The notes: generated from the sequence alone by a model not told the origin. 64,000 nt of DNA from Bradyrhizobium sp. CIAT3101 (GCF_029714945.1 NZ_CP121634.1:8949001-9013000); one strand, 5' to 3'; counted from the first letter of the stretch, positions 23,828 to 32,832 are shown. Program-made: numbers and translations.

Positions 23828-24970
23828 CTAATTCGGATGCCACCAGCGGCCGCCGATAACGACGCCTTCGGAGACGATCTTCTTGTCGCCGATGAGGTGC
23901 TCGCCGACGACGTCCTCATAGTCGAACTGGCCTTGCTTCACCGAGATCAGCGTGGCGTCGCCGACGCTGCCCGGCTTGAGGCTGCCGAGCTCTGGCCGCC
24001 GCAACGCCATTGCGGCATTCTCGGTCGAGGCCGCAATCACGTCCGACAGCGACATGCCCATGCAGAGGAATTTCGACATGGTCGTCACCTGGTCGAAGGC
24101 CGGGCCGTCGATGCAGAGCTGATGGATGTCGGAGGAGATCGTGTCCGGGTAGAAGCCGTTGGCGAGCATGGCGCGCGCGGTCTTGAACGCGAACGAGCCC
24201 TTGCCGTGGCCGATATCGAACAGCACGCCGCGCTCGCGCGCATCCAGCACCGCCTTCTTCACGGTGCCCTGCGCGGTCGCCGGCGAATTCGGGAACGGAC
24301 GGAACGCATGGGTCAGCACATCGCCGGGACGCAGGCGCGCCAGCACCTCTTCATAGGTCGGCGGCGGATGGTCGATATGCGCCATCAAGGGCATGCCGAC
24401 CTCGTCGGCGACCTGGAGCGCGATATCGAGCGGCACGGCGCCCGAGGTGCCCGAGGAGTGCAGCCCGACGCGCACCTTGATGCCGACGATGACATCGCGG
24501 TTGGCGTCCGCCACCTTCGCCGCCTCGATCGGATTCATCAGCCGCAATTCCTCGCTCTCGCCGACCATGATCCGGTGCGAGAAGCCGAAAATGCCGGCAT
24601 GGGAGACGTGGAGATAAGCGAGGATGCGGACCTGGCTCGGCTCGATCACATGCTTGCGGAAGCCGGCGAAATTGCCGGGGCCGGCGCTGCCGGTGTCGAC
24701 CGAGGTGGTCACGCCGGAAGCGCGGCAGAATTCCTCGGCATCGATGCCGAGCGAGGTGCCGCCCCAATAGACGTGGGTGTGGAGATCGATCAGGCCCGGC
24801 GTCACGATGAACTGCGAGACGTCGCGCACGTCTGTGCCCGGATCCGCCTTGAGCCCGCTGCCGACGGCAGCGACCTTGCCACCGGAAAAGGCGACATCGG
24901 TCACCGCATCGAGCTTCTGCGAGGGGTCAACGACCCGTCCGCCGCGCAGGATCAAATCGAAAGGCATCAT
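23828..24970 (-). CDS. Amidohydrolase/deacetylase family metallohydrolase
   Basis: A 380-residue TIM-barrel hydrolase. FIVTPGLIDLHTHVYWGG supplies the first two metal histidines, VIVGIKVRVG the probable carboxylated lysine, MPLMAHIDHPPP and LTHAFRPFP further histidines, and DTISSDIHQL the catalytic aspartate. The terminal part GSLKPGSVGDATLI is usual for the superfamily. It fits the branch annotated as amidohydrolase/deacetylase (dihydroorotase-like), some members of which act on N-acyl amino acids. GGAG precedes the ATG at 24970, with a second ATG at 24967. The substrate is unknown. Confidence 0.88.
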   Translation of the reverse strand: MMPFDLILRGGRVVDPSQKLDAVTDVAFSGGKVAAVGSGLKADPGTDVRDVSQFIVTPGLIDLHTHVYWGGTSLGIDAEEFCRASGVTTSVDTGSAGPGNFAGFRKHVIEPSQVRILAYLHVSHAGIFGFSHRIMVGESEELRLMNPIEAAKVADANRDVIVGIKVRVGLHSSGTSGAVPLDIALQVADEVGMPLMAHIDHPPPTYEEVLARLRPGDVLTHAFRPFPNSPATAQGTVKKAVLDARERGVLFDIGHGKGSFAFKTARAMLANGFYPDTISSDIHQLCIDGPAFDQVTTMSKFLCMGMSLSDVIAASTENAAMALRRPELGSLKPGSVGDATLISVKQGQFDYEDVVGEHLIGDKKIVSEGVVIGGRWWHPN

Positions 24971-24983
24971 TGTCTCCGAATGT

Positions 24984-25018
24984 GGGCAAGCAACTTGGGC
25001 AAGCAACTTGGGTAAGCA
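24984..25018. repeat. Short tandem repeat, 13-bp unit
   Basis: GGGCAAGCAACTT occurs at 24984-24996 and 24997-25009 and is followed by a partial third unit, GGGTAAGCA. It lies in the leader just before the amidohydrolase start. It probably reflects replication slippage; no function is evident. Confidence 0.8.
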
Positions 25019-25020
25019 TG

Positions 25021-25053
25021 GACCGGGCTGGAAGGCGCGCTTCCAGCCCGGTC
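25021..25053 (-). terminator. Strong hairpin after the SPFH gene
   Basis: GACCGGGCTGGAAG at 25021-25034 pairs perfectly over 14 bp with 25040-25053 across a 5-base loop. It lies 45 bp after the SPFH stop codon and before the amidohydrolase gene on the same strand, so it probably separates the two transcripts. No long T-run follows on the minus strand. Confidence 0.6.
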
Positions 25054-25098
25054 GCTTCTGTTAGCAATTTTCACGCCGTTCAAGCAAATCAACAGCGC

Positions 25099-27105
25099 TC
25101 AATGCCCGTTCGGCCTGCGATCCGCGCGCGGCGCCTCTTCCTTCAGCCGCTCCAGCGCATCGGGCATCATGCGGCCGAACATCGAGCTCAGCATCGCGGT
25201 CGGGATCAGGCCCGCATTGTTGCTCTCCTGGCCTTGCGCGCCGGACATCAGGAATTGCGGCACCAAGGGCTGGTTGATCTTGGTCAGGGCTTCCGCGAAC
25301 TTCGCAAAGTTCTGCTCGGCGAGCCTGAACTCCGGTCCGCCGTAAGCGTCGACCGAGAGCTTTGTCGACTGAGCGTTGGCCGTACCGACCGCAAGCACGC
25401 GATCGGCCTCGCCCTGGCCCTCGAGCCGTGACTGCTCGCCGACCGCGGCGGCGGTCACCTTTCGGGTCTCCGCGTCCTTTTGCGCGCGGGCGAATGCGGC
25501 AGCGCCCTCGTTCTCGTTCACCTTGATCTGGATCAGCGACTGCGTCAGCGCGGTCTGCGCCGCCGCGGTTGCCTTCGCTTCGTTGAGCGCGCGCTCCTGA
25601 ACGGCGGCCTTCTCCTGCTCCTGGTAGGTCTCGATCTGCTCGCGCGCGATCTGGCGCGAGCGGAGCTGGATCAGGATGTTCTCGATGGTGTGGTCGCCGG
25701 CAGCGGCACGCGGCGTGCCGATCAGGACTTCCTGGAGGTCGAGCGAATAGCTCTCGAACTTCGCCTTCATCTGCGCCGCCGATTCTTCCTGAATTTGTGC
25801 CCTGTTCTGCAGCAGCTCGATCAAGGTCATCTTCTGCGCGATGTTCTTGAAGAACGCGCTGACCATCGGATCGAGCGTCTGCTCGACGAGCTTCTTCACG
25901 TCGCCGAAGCGCTGGATGATCATCGGCGCCTTCTTGTAGTCGATATGCATCACCACCGAGAGCGGCAGCGTCGGCTCGAACGCATCGCGGGTGATCAGCG
26001 AGATCTCCGACAGGTTCTCGTCCAGCTTCATCGCACCGACCTCGCCGCGCACCCATTTCAGGATGAAGTTGACGGTCGGGATGATCTCGATCTTGCCGGC
26101 ATAGGTGTTGAACGCGTATTTGCCGGGCAGCAGCGGGTCCTTCCAGACACCGCGGCCGCCGTTCACGACCAGTTCGCCATGGCGATATTGCTCGCCCGAC
26201 ACGTCGTCGCTGTGCGGGCCGGTGTAGAAGATGACGACGCCGACATTGCCGACCGGGATCACCGTTTTCGGCACGGCCTCGACGGTCGCGAACAGGCGGT
26301 TGATGTACCAGGTGCCCTCGACGATGACCTGGAGCTGCCGGCCACGGTAGCCGCCGGCCGCCAAAAACTTCTCGGGCTCCTGGAAATTGTTGTGAAAGAT
26401 CTCGTCGTCGCGCAAGTCCGTGCCGACCTCTGGCGCGATGATCTCGCCCGACGGCAGCGACGGGCCGTCATGCACGGTGACCACGCCGACCAGATCATGA
26501 TCGGCCGCGAGCACGACGGGCGCGAAGCCCCAGCGCTCGGCGATGGTGAGCTGCATGGCGTCGAGCACGCTACGCTCCTGCCCGCTGAGGGCATGACCGT
26601 AGACGCGTTCGTCGGTGATGATCGCGAACTGCGTCGTGTTGATCGCATAGGTGCCTTCGCGCAGGATCTTGCGCTGCGGCCCCTTCTGGCCACCGCCGAG
26701 CAGGAAGCGCCGCACGTCCTGGAAATCCGACCTGTCCTCGGTGTCGTTGGCGCCGAGCACCTGCGATGGCTGAAGCGGCGCGCCGTCGCGCGCGAACACA
26801 TAGGCGATCTTGCCCTGTCCGACCGTGACGAGATCCGATTTGTGGATCCGGTACATGAACGGAAAGAACACGTGCAGGCCGCCGCGCAGCACTTCAGGCT
26901 CGTAACCGGCTTCGCCGTTCAACGCGATGAAGCCTTCGTCGATCGACCCGGTCGTCGACCACAGCTTCTCGACGATACCAACCTGATTGTTCGGAATATA
27001 ACGAAAGATATTGGCAATCCGCAGCAGGATCACGAGCGCGATCGCTGCCGCGGCCCAAAGCGCCGGCTGCATCAGCCAGGCGCCATCGAAACCATTGACG
27101 TTCAT
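25099..27105 (-). CDS. Large SPFH/flotillin-like membrane protein
   Basis: A 668-residue protein with one N-terminal membrane segment (LWAAAAIALVILLRIANIF) followed by YIPNNQVGIVEKLWS, the usual entry to an SPFH/band 7 domain. The SPFH core spans roughly residues 240-420 (PVGNVGVVIFYTG, RDAFEPTLPLSVVMHIDYKK). After it, about residues 430-600 form a long Ala/Glu/Lys-rich helical coiled-coil region (REQIETYQEQEKAAVQERAL). Flotillin-like proteins organise membrane microdomains. This one is long, with an N-terminal half that seems specific to a subfamily, and no NfeD partner gene is adjacent. GGAGATGAACT precedes the ATG. Confidence 0.85.
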   Translation of the reverse strand: MNVNGFDGAWLMQPALWAAAAIALVILLRIANIFRYIPNNQVGIVEKLWSTTGSIDEGFIALNGEAGYEPEVLRGGLHVFFPFMYRIHKSDLVTVGQGKIAYVFARDGAPLQPSQVLGANDTEDRSDFQDVRRFLLGGGQKGPQRKILREGTYAINTTQFAIITDERVYGHALSGQERSVLDAMQLTIAERWGFAPVVLAADHDLVGVVTVHDGPSLPSGEIIAPEVGTDLRDDEIFHNNFQEPEKFLAAGGYRGRQLQVIVEGTWYINRLFATVEAVPKTVIPVGNVGVVIFYTGPHSDDVSGEQYRHGELVVNGGRGVWKDPLLPGKYAFNTYAGKIEIIPTVNFILKWVRGEVGAMKLDENLSEISLITRDAFEPTLPLSVVMHIDYKKAPMIIQRFGDVKKLVEQTLDPMVSAFFKNIAQKMTLIELLQNRAQIQEESAAQMKAKFESYSLDLQEVLIGTPRAAAGDHTIENILIQLRSRQIAREQIETYQEQEKAAVQERALNEAKATAAAQTALTQSLIQIKVNENEGAAAFARAQKDAETRKVTAAAVGEQSRLEGQGEADRVLAVGTANAQSTKLSVDAYGGPEFRLAEQNFAKFAEALTKINQPLVPQFLMSGAQGQESNNAGLIPTAMLSSMFGRMMPDALERLKEEAPRADRRPNGH

Positions 27106-27293
27106 AGTTCATCTCCACAATTCGCAACTGGGCGGCCATGTTAACCAAGGCCACACCCCAGAATTGCGGGAGCGGAGATGTGAATCCGGCCCTCGCTTCG
27201 CAAGCACGATGTCGCGCAAAGCAGTGCCGATCTTTTTTTATTGGAGCCTTGACGCGCGGCAAAACCGCGAGAACCGCCGGCGGCGCAACTGAC

Positions 27294-27935
27294 TCAGCCG
27301 TGCCAGTGCGAACCGCGGATGACGCTGCAGAAATTGCCGCGATGAAAATGCGGCTCCTTGTCGGCGATGACGTCGGCCTTGACGTTGCCGAACGTCGTGT
27401 CCGGCTTGTGCCTGATGCCATCGTAGAATGCCTGGATGATGTCTTCCTTGAAGTGCGGCGTGCGCGGAAACGCTCTCACCACCGCCTCGCGCTCCGCGTC
27501 GGAGTATTCCTTGTAGGTCAGTCCGAGCACGTCCATCTCGACGCCCGCCGTCACCAGCGCGACGACGGGATGCATGTGCTGCGGCACGCCCGGCGTGGTG
27601 TGCAGCGCGATCGCGGTCCAGACCGTGTAGGCATCGTGTTCGGAGATGCCGTGGCTGCGCAGGAAATCGCGCGCGGCGTGCGCGCCATCGACCTCGAACC
27701 GCTCGTGCTTGCTGCCATGGCCCGGCATCAGCCCGATGTCGTGAAACATGGCGCCGGCATAGAGCAGTTCGCGGTCGAACTTCAGCCCGCGGCGGATGCC
27801 GGCCAGCGCGCCGAAATGATAGACGCGGCTGGAATGGTTGAAGAGCAGATCCGTCTCGGTGTCGCGGATGTACTCGGTGATGGCGCGCGCCAGCTTGCTG
27901 TCGGGGATGGCGGTGGCTTCGGTGATCTCTTGCAT
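27294..27935 (-). CDS. HD-domain hydrolase
   Basis: A 213-residue protein with an HD phosphohydrolase-type metal site: HSSRVYHFGAL (first His), YAGAMFHDIGLMPGHG (His-Asp pair), TVWTAIALHTT and a later Asp. Such proteins hydrolyse phosphoesters or other small substrates; related cyanamide hydratase-like and diguanylate-related members show that the substrate is hard to guess. AGGAGACC lies directly before ATG 27935. It is divergent from a GlxA-type regulator with 105 bp between, in which two palindromes lie, so the regulator probably controls it. Confidence 0.83.
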   Translation of the reverse strand: MQEITEATAIPDSKLARAITEYIRDTETDLLFNHSSRVYHFGALAGIRRGLKFDRELLYAGAMFHDIGLMPGHGSKHERFEVDGAHAARDFLRSHGISEHDAYTVWTAIALHTTPGVPQHMHPVVALVTAGVEMDVLGLTYKEYSDAEREAVVRAFPRTPHFKEDIIQAFYDGIRHKPDTTFGNVKADVIADKEPHFHRGNFCSVIRGSHWHG

Positions 27936-27966
27936 GACGGTCTCCTGAAAATCCTGGCTCGACCGC

Positions 27967-28010
27967 AAGCTAGATCGGAGCTAGCTTGTCCTCAAATGAC
28001 GTAACACGTC
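27967..28010. promoter_or_regulatory. Two palindromes in the HD-protein/GlxA-type regulator divergent promoter
   Basis: AAGCTAG (27967-27973), seven spacer bases, then CTAGCTT (27981-27987) form a perfect 7-bp inverted repeat. GACGTAACACGTC (27998-28010) is a second perfect dyad with a 3-base centre. Both lie between the divergent start codons at 27935 and 28041. They are candidate operators for the regulator or a second factor. Confidence 0.45.
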
Positions 28011-28040
28011 TAAAACGGACAAATACCGACCGAGCCGGAC

Positions 28041-29033
28041 ATGCGCGCGAAGCTGAAATCGAGAACTATCGTGATCATTGCGCTGCCCGGGGTGCAGCTT
28101 CTCGACGTTGCCGGGCCTCTCGACGTTTTCGCCGAGGCGAACTTACAGGCCGGCCACGAGGCCTATGCGCTGATGGTGGCGGGGGCAGGGCCGGGTCCGA
28201 TCCGCAGTTCGTCGGGCGTGCGGCTGATCCCCGACCGCGTCATCGATCGCGGCTTCCAGGACAGCATCGACACCTTGTTGATCGCGGGATGCCCGAACGC
28301 CGCCGACGTGCCGGCAGACGGCGTCGTGATCGATTGGCTGCGCCGACGCGCTTCCAAAACCCGGCGCTTCGGGTCGGTATGCTCGGGCGCCTTCTTCCTT
28401 GCCGCGGCGGGGCTTCTCGACGGCCGACGGGTCACGACGCATTGGGCGGTCGCAGACCGGCTCGCCGAAAAATTCCCCTCTGTCAGCGTCGACAAGGACG
28501 CGATCTACGTCACCGACGGCAAGCTCCGCACGGCTGCCGGCGTGACCGCCGGGCTCGATCTCGCTCTCGCGCTCGTGGAGGAGGATCTCGGGCGCGAGAT
28601 CGCGATGAAAGTTGCGAGCCAGCTCGTCATGTTCTTCAAACGCCCGGGTGGACAAATGCAGTTCACCCGCAAGGGCGAGACCGTCCCCGCCGGCCGCGCC
28701 GCGCTGCAGGAGCTGCAGCGCTGGGTCGCCGCCAATCCCGGACTGGATCACAGCGTCGCGAGCCTCGCGGCGCGCATGGACATCAGTCCGCGTCACTTTG
28801 CGCGGCTGTTTCGTGCCGAGGTCGGAATCACGCCCGCCACCTGGGTCGAGGAAGCCCGCGTCAACGCTGCAAGGCGCCTGCTGGAGCTTGGAAACGAAGC
28901 CCCCAAGCAAGTGGCCAAGCACTGCGGCTTTGCCGACGCGGATACGCTGCGCCGCGCGTTTGCCCGCCATGTCGGCGTAACGCCTGCCGAATATCGCAAG
29001 CGCTTTGCGCGGATTTCGGCTTCAGCGATCTGA
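28041..29033 (+). CDS. GlxA-type AraC regulator (DJ-1/PfpI-like plus AraC HTH)
   Basis: A 330-residue regulator. The N-terminal part, about residues 10-185, is a DJ-1/PfpI-like domain with VCSGAFFLAAAGLLDGRR around the nucleophile position, where the cysteine is present (SVCSG). The C-terminal part, about 220-325, is a double-helix AraC HTH (SVASLAARMDISPRHFARLF, then KQVAKHCGFADADTLRRAF with VTPAEYRKRF). GlxA-type proteins control catabolic genes for quaternary amines, amides or nitriles. It is divergent from the HD protein and probably its activator. The start codon at 28041 has a weak ribosome site. Confidence 0.88.
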   Translation: MRAKLKSRTIVIIALPGVQLLDVAGPLDVFAEANLQAGHEAYALMVAGAGPGPIRSSSGVRLIPDRVIDRGFQDSIDTLLIAGCPNAADVPADGVVIDWLRRRASKTRRFGSVCSGAFFLAAAGLLDGRRVTTHWAVADRLAEKFPSVSVDKDAIYVTDGKLRTAAGVTAGLDLALALVEEDLGREIAMKVASQLVMFFKRPGGQMQFTRKGETVPAGRAALQELQRWVAANPGLDHSVASLAARMDISPRHFARLFRAEVGITPATWVEEARVNAARRLLELGNEAPKQVAKHCGFADADTLRRAFARHVGVTPAEYRKRFARISASAI

Positions 29034-29048
29034 GGGGAGTAAGAGAAT

Positions 29049-29125
<77 letters not shown>

Positions 29126-29220
29126 CGGAACCCGCCGGTAACGGCAGGTTGCCTGGGGCTGTACATATCAAAGCGGGGGCCGGACCGGAAGCCCTTCGCT
29201 TGGCCGAATCCGTACGCACT

Positions 29221-29592
29221 TCAGGTCGTCCCGAAACCCGACCCCGCCTTTTTGTATTCAGGCCGTGGTGGACTGAAAATATCGAGCACGCGGGCGCCGT
29301 CAGGGCCGGCGCGCATGGTGTGCGGCACGTTGCCGGGTGTGCGCCAGAAGTCGCCCTTCTCAACGGCAATCCCCTCGCCGCCCTGGACACGGATCGCAGA
29401 GCCTTCGAGCAGCACGCCCCATTGCTCCTCGGCATGATGATGCAGCTTGCCTTGCGCATGCGGCGCCAGCGTCACCACCGACAACATCGCTTGCTCGCCG
29501 GAGAAGATGCGCGTGGTCACCCCTGCCGCCAGCTCGCGAAACAGCCCATCGGCGGCATTGTCGAGATTGTGGAATTCGTCCTTCTGGCTCAC
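29221..29592 (-). CDS. Cupin-domain protein
   Basis: A 123-residue single-cupin protein. Motif 1 is KLHHHAEEQWGVLLEGSAIRV and motif 2 GDFWRTPGNVPHTMRAG, giving three histidines and a glutamate for a metal. Small single-domain cupins of this kind include dioxygenases, isomerases and sensors; nothing in the sequence decides between them. The start is a GTG at 29592 with GGGGAGAG upstream. The 3' end is near the tRNA gene; the protease gene lies 18 bp upstream on the same strand and may be co-transcribed. Confidence 0.8.
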   Translation of the reverse strand: MSQKDEFHNLDNAADGLFRELAAGVTTRIFSGEQAMLSVVTLAPHAQGKLHHHAEEQWGVLLEGSAIRVQGGEGIAVEKGDFWRTPGNVPHTMRAGPDGARVLDIFSPPRPEYKKAGSGFGTT

Positions 29593-29610
29593 GGCGCTCT
29601 CCCCTTATCT

Positions 29611-30468
29611 CTATTTAGCTTCAGACTGACGCACAGTGGCCAAGAGCCGGTCCTTGAACTCGCCCCTCAGGGTAACGAACAAGCTCGACCATTTGCGGCT
29701 CCGGAATTCGCAGCGGCCAAGCGGACAATAATCTTTATCATGATAGTCTCCGAAGACGATGCCGACCATCGTCATTCGGCGGCCCCACTGGCGAAACAGG
29801 GCGCTGCCTGATGCTCCGAATTCGAACTCGCAGTTTGTTTCAAAAGTCCGCCAATCCCTCGCGTCGCGGATTTGGCACTCTTGTATCGTCTTGTTGAACG
29901 GCCCGGCCTTGTCCATCTTACCGGTGGCTTCGATATCATAGCCCACGACCGCCAGAACACGCTCTCGCTCCACCAGAGTTTCGGGCTGCTCATAAATTTC
30001 GTAGGGCGTCACGTCGGCAGGAAATGCGAGCTTTGCGACGGCCCAATCGGCGCTGCCCTGTTTTGGCGCACTGTCGATGCAGGATCCCATCCATACGGCC
30101 GCCGACAAAGGAATGGTGCGCCTCTCCGCTCCCAAATAGTATTCGAATCTACATTTTTCAGGCGGCGTGTGGGGCTTGCAGACGTCCCGGAATGCGTGAG
30201 CAACCGTCGTGATCACGTCGCGCGCGCCAGTGACTTGAGCACTGCTGGCTCCGCCAGGGCATCGCAAGATTCCACTTGCCGCAAACCGCTTTCCAACTGC
30301 ATCCACGGCAAGATCGTTTGCTTTTGCGTACGTCTCTTCCGTCATTCGACCGTAAGAAGTCGTCGACGCACCATCGGAGGCAAGAGTCCCAATCTCCGGC
30401 GGTCCTCCGGAGGTGAACTGAAGCAGAATCAAAACAGCAAGCAGGACGAATGCGTAACTCCGCAGCAC
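29611..30468 (-). CDS. Exported trypsin-like serine protease
   Basis: A 285-residue protein with an N-terminal hydrophobic signal or anchor (YAFVLLAVLILLQFTSGG). The catalytic triad of an S1 protease can be read: His in ITTVAHAFRDVC, Asp in GSADWAVAKL and Ser in EFGASGSALF. Several cysteines (CPGG, CKPH, CRFEYY, CIDS, CQIRD, CEFEF) could form disulfides. The start is GTG 30468 with GGAG ten bases upstream. Base composition looks less GC-rich than the neighbours, with more A/T at third positions, so it may have been acquired. Its target is unknown. Confidence 0.7.
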   Translation of the reverse strand: MLRSYAFVLLAVLILLQFTSGGPPEIGTLASDGASTTSYGRMTEETYAKANDLAVDAVGKRFAASGILRCPGGASSAQVTGARDVITTVAHAFRDVCKPHTPPEKCRFEYYLGAERRTIPLSAAVWMGSCIDSAPKQGSADWAVAKLAFPADVTPYEIYEQPETLVERERVLAVVGYDIEATGKMDKAGPFNKTIQECQIRDARDWRTFETNCEFEFGASGSALFRQWGRRMTMVGIVFGDYHDKDYCPLGRCEFRSRKWSSLFVTLRGEFKDRLLATVRQSEAK

Positions 30469-30561
30469 TTGAAGTGATCTCCGCTAAAAGCGCGTTGGCG
30501 AGGAAAATATTTGGAAATAGCCTCCGACAGCGGCAACGGTCGGCAAATCATCTCGCGCAGA

Positions 30562-31200
30562 TCACGACTTGCCGTAAGACCCCTGATAGCGGCCCTCGCG
30601 GATAGCCTTCAGTGTCTCATCCTCGCGCTTGATCTGGACGCGCACCGCCTCCAGCAGCGCCGCGGCGCCGGCGGCGGGAAACGACACCACACCGTCCTCG
30701 TCACCAACCACGATGTCGCCGGGCGAGATCACGCTGCCGCCGACCGTGACAGGCACGTTGATCTCACCGGGACCATTCTTGTAGGGGCCGCGATGGATCA
30801 CGGCGCGGGCGAAGCAGGGGAAGTCGTCGCCGGCGAAGGCCGCGACATCGCGGATCGCGCCGTCGATCACGTAGCCTTCCGCCTTGCGCCACTGCGCGAT
30901 GTTTTTCATGATCTCGCCGACGAGCGCCCGGGTCTCGTCACCGCCGCCATCGACCACGATGACGTCGCCTGGACCGACCAGCTCGAGCGCGCGGTGAATG
31001 GCGAGATTGTCGCCGGGCCGGGTGCGCACCGTGAAGGCCGCGCCGATCAGCCTGCCGCTGCGATGATATGGTTTCAGCCCGACCGCACCCGGCAACCGGC
31101 CGAGATTGTCTGATATGATCGAGGTCGGCGCATTCCGAAAGCCCTCGATGATATCGGCCGGCGGCTTCGGCACGCTGTTCGCTGCGATGGTGATGGTCAT
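30562..31200 (-). CDS. RraA family protein (possible 4-hydroxy-2-oxo-acid aldolase)
   Basis: A 212-residue RraA-fold protein. It carries RTRPGDNLAIHRALELVGPG, VIVVDGGGDETRALVGEI and YVIDGAIRDVAAF, whose Arg-Asp pair binds the metal and substrate in HMG/CHA aldolases, with GDIVVGDEDGVV near the end. Many family members are class II pyruvate aldolases acting on 4-carboxy-4-hydroxy-2-oxoadipate; others are RNase E inhibitors. The presence of the Arg-Asp motif favours an enzyme. It lies 24 bp downstream of the AMP-ligase gene on the same strand, probably one operon. Confidence 0.85.
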   Translation of the reverse strand: MTITIAANSVPKPPADIIEGFRNAPTSIISDNLGRLPGAVGLKPYHRSGRLIGAAFTVRTRPGDNLAIHRALELVGPGDVIVVDGGGDETRALVGEIMKNIAQWRKAEGYVIDGAIRDVAAFAGDDFPCFARAVIHRGPYKNGPGEINVPVTVGGSVISPGDIVVGDEDGVVSFPAAGAAALLEAVRVQIKREDETLKAIREGRYQGSYGKS

Positions 31201-31224
31201 GGAATTCAGTCCCTCTGTGATGTC

Positions 31225-32742
31225 TTATTCGGCGTGCGCCCGCGCCTTCGCAGGGATGATGCGGAAGGCACGGCCCTCCTTCATCCACGCGGCGCGCTCG
31301 TCACGCAACAACGTGCGTCGAACCTTTCCAGAATCGTCGCGCGGCGGCGTGCTGACGATCTCGAAACTCTCGGGATGCTTGTAGCGGCTGAGCCTGTCTT
31401 TCAGGAAGTCCGCCATGCCGTCCGCAATGACCTGGCCGTCCGCATTCGCCTCCGGCTCGATGATGGCGTGCACGCGCTGGCCCAGTTCCGGATCCGGCAA
31501 GCCCACCACCACGCAGGAGCGGACGCCGGGACATTCGGAGACGGCGGCCTCGACCTCGGCGGGATAGATGTTGGCGCCACCGCGCAGCACCATGTCGGCG
31601 AGGCGGTCACCGAGATAGAGATAGCCTTCGGCATCCAGCCTGCCGATATCGCCGAGCGATTCCCAGCCGTCGGCGCGACGCTTCGGCTCGGCGCCGAGAT
31701 AGTGATAGGTGGCATCCTTGCCGTCATTGTTGAGGAAGTAGATCTCGCCGGTCTCACCGGGCGCGACGTCGTTGCCGTCCTCGCCGATGATGCGGAGCTT
31801 CGCCGTCTCGCCGATCTTGCCGACCGAGCCCTTGTGCGTCAGCCACTCCGTGCCGGAGATGATGCAGGCACCCTGCCGCTCGGTGCCGCCATAGAGCTCC
31901 CAGACCCGCTCCGGCCCGAGCCAGGCGATCCAGTTCTCCTTCAGCCAGGGCGGCATCGGAGCCGCCATGTGGAAGACGGTCTGCAGGCTCGACACGTCGA
32001 AAGCGTTGCGAACGTTCTCCGGCAGCGCCCAGATCCGGTGCATCATGGTCGGAACGAAATTGACCCATTGCACGCGCTCGCGTTCGATCTGCCGCAGCGT
32101 CTCCTCGGCGTCGAACTTGACGAGGCCGGTGAGCTTGCCGCCGTAGAACAGCGCATAATGCGACACGATGAACGGCGCATTGTGATAAAGCGGGCCCGGA
32201 TTCAGCAGCGAGGCGCCGAAAGGCATGTTGAGCGGCGGCGCTGCAGCCGTGTCGACGACCGCGGGATTGTGGTCGAGGATCACCTTGGGACGACCTGTCG
32301 AGCCGCCTGATGTCATGGCCTTCCAGTAGCGCGCCACCGGCGGGTCGATCGGCGCGTCGGAAAAACCTTCCGGCACGAAATCCGCCGGCAGGCGATTTTG
32401 CGCATTCCAGTCGGCCTCGCCGCCGACCACCAATGCCGGCCTGAGGATCTCGAGCACGGCTGCGGCTTCACCGCGCGGCAGCCGCCACGACAGCGAGGTC
32501 GGCGTCGCACCGCATTTCCACACCGCAAAGCTGGTCTCGAAGAACGCGTTGCCGTTGGGCAATCCGATCGCGACGAAATCACCGGGCTTGACGCCCTTCG
32601 CCGCAAATGCCCGCGCGCGCCGGTTGGCACCGCGCTCGAGCTGGTCCCATGTCAGTCGATCCTGCCCATGCTGGACGGCGATGCTGCCTTCGGGTTTGCG
32701 TTGCGCATACCAGCGCGGCACATCGGACAGGGGCAGGAGCAT
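31225..32742 (-). CDS. AMP-forming acyl/aryl-CoA ligase
   Basis: A 505-residue ANL-superfamily ligase. MTSGGSTGRPKVILD is the ATP-binding motif, ELYGGTERQG the second adenylation motif, GDIGRLDAEGYLYLGDRLADMV the hinge, and RDDSGKVRRTLL the C-terminal catalytic lysine. The closest type by eye is the bile-acid/acyl-CoA ligase group, but the carboxylic acid is not predictable. It precedes the RraA gene and would make an operon of CoA activation plus aldol-type cleavage. A start at ATG 32742 gives MLLPLSDVPRWYAQRKPEGS, normal for the family. Confidence 0.87.
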   Translation of the reverse strand: MLLPLSDVPRWYAQRKPEGSIAVQHGQDRLTWDQLERGANRRARAFAAKGVKPGDFVAIGLPNGNAFFETSFAVWKCGATPTSLSWRLPRGEAAAVLEILRPALVVGGEADWNAQNRLPADFVPEGFSDAPIDPPVARYWKAMTSGGSTGRPKVILDHNPAVVDTAAAPPLNMPFGASLLNPGPLYHNAPFIVSHYALFYGGKLTGLVKFDAEETLRQIERERVQWVNFVPTMMHRIWALPENVRNAFDVSSLQTVFHMAAPMPPWLKENWIAWLGPERVWELYGGTERQGACIISGTEWLTHKGSVGKIGETAKLRIIGEDGNDVAPGETGEIYFLNNDGKDATYHYLGAEPKRRADGWESLGDIGRLDAEGYLYLGDRLADMVLRGGANIYPAEVEAAVSECPGVRSCVVVGLPDPELGQRVHAIIEPEANADGQVIADGMADFLKDRLSRYKHPESFEIVSTPPRDDSGKVRRTLLRDERAAWMKEGRAFRIIPAKARAHAE

Positions 32743-32832
32743 CAGGCGTTTCCACTTCGTCTTCTTGGCGGCGCCTCAGGATGAGACGCTCACGGCGCGA
32801 AGTGTAACAGCCGGGGCCGGACCTTCAAGGCA

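Noticed and set aside
24984..25018. Tandem 13-bp units considered as the start of a CRISPR-like array
   Set aside because: Units are directly adjacent without spacers and number only two and a half; simple slippage repeat.
25480..27144. A 554-codon plus-strand frame opposite the SPFH gene
   Set aside because: Composition is Arg/Asp/Leu shadow; no ribosome site; the SPFH protein on the other strand has clear domains.
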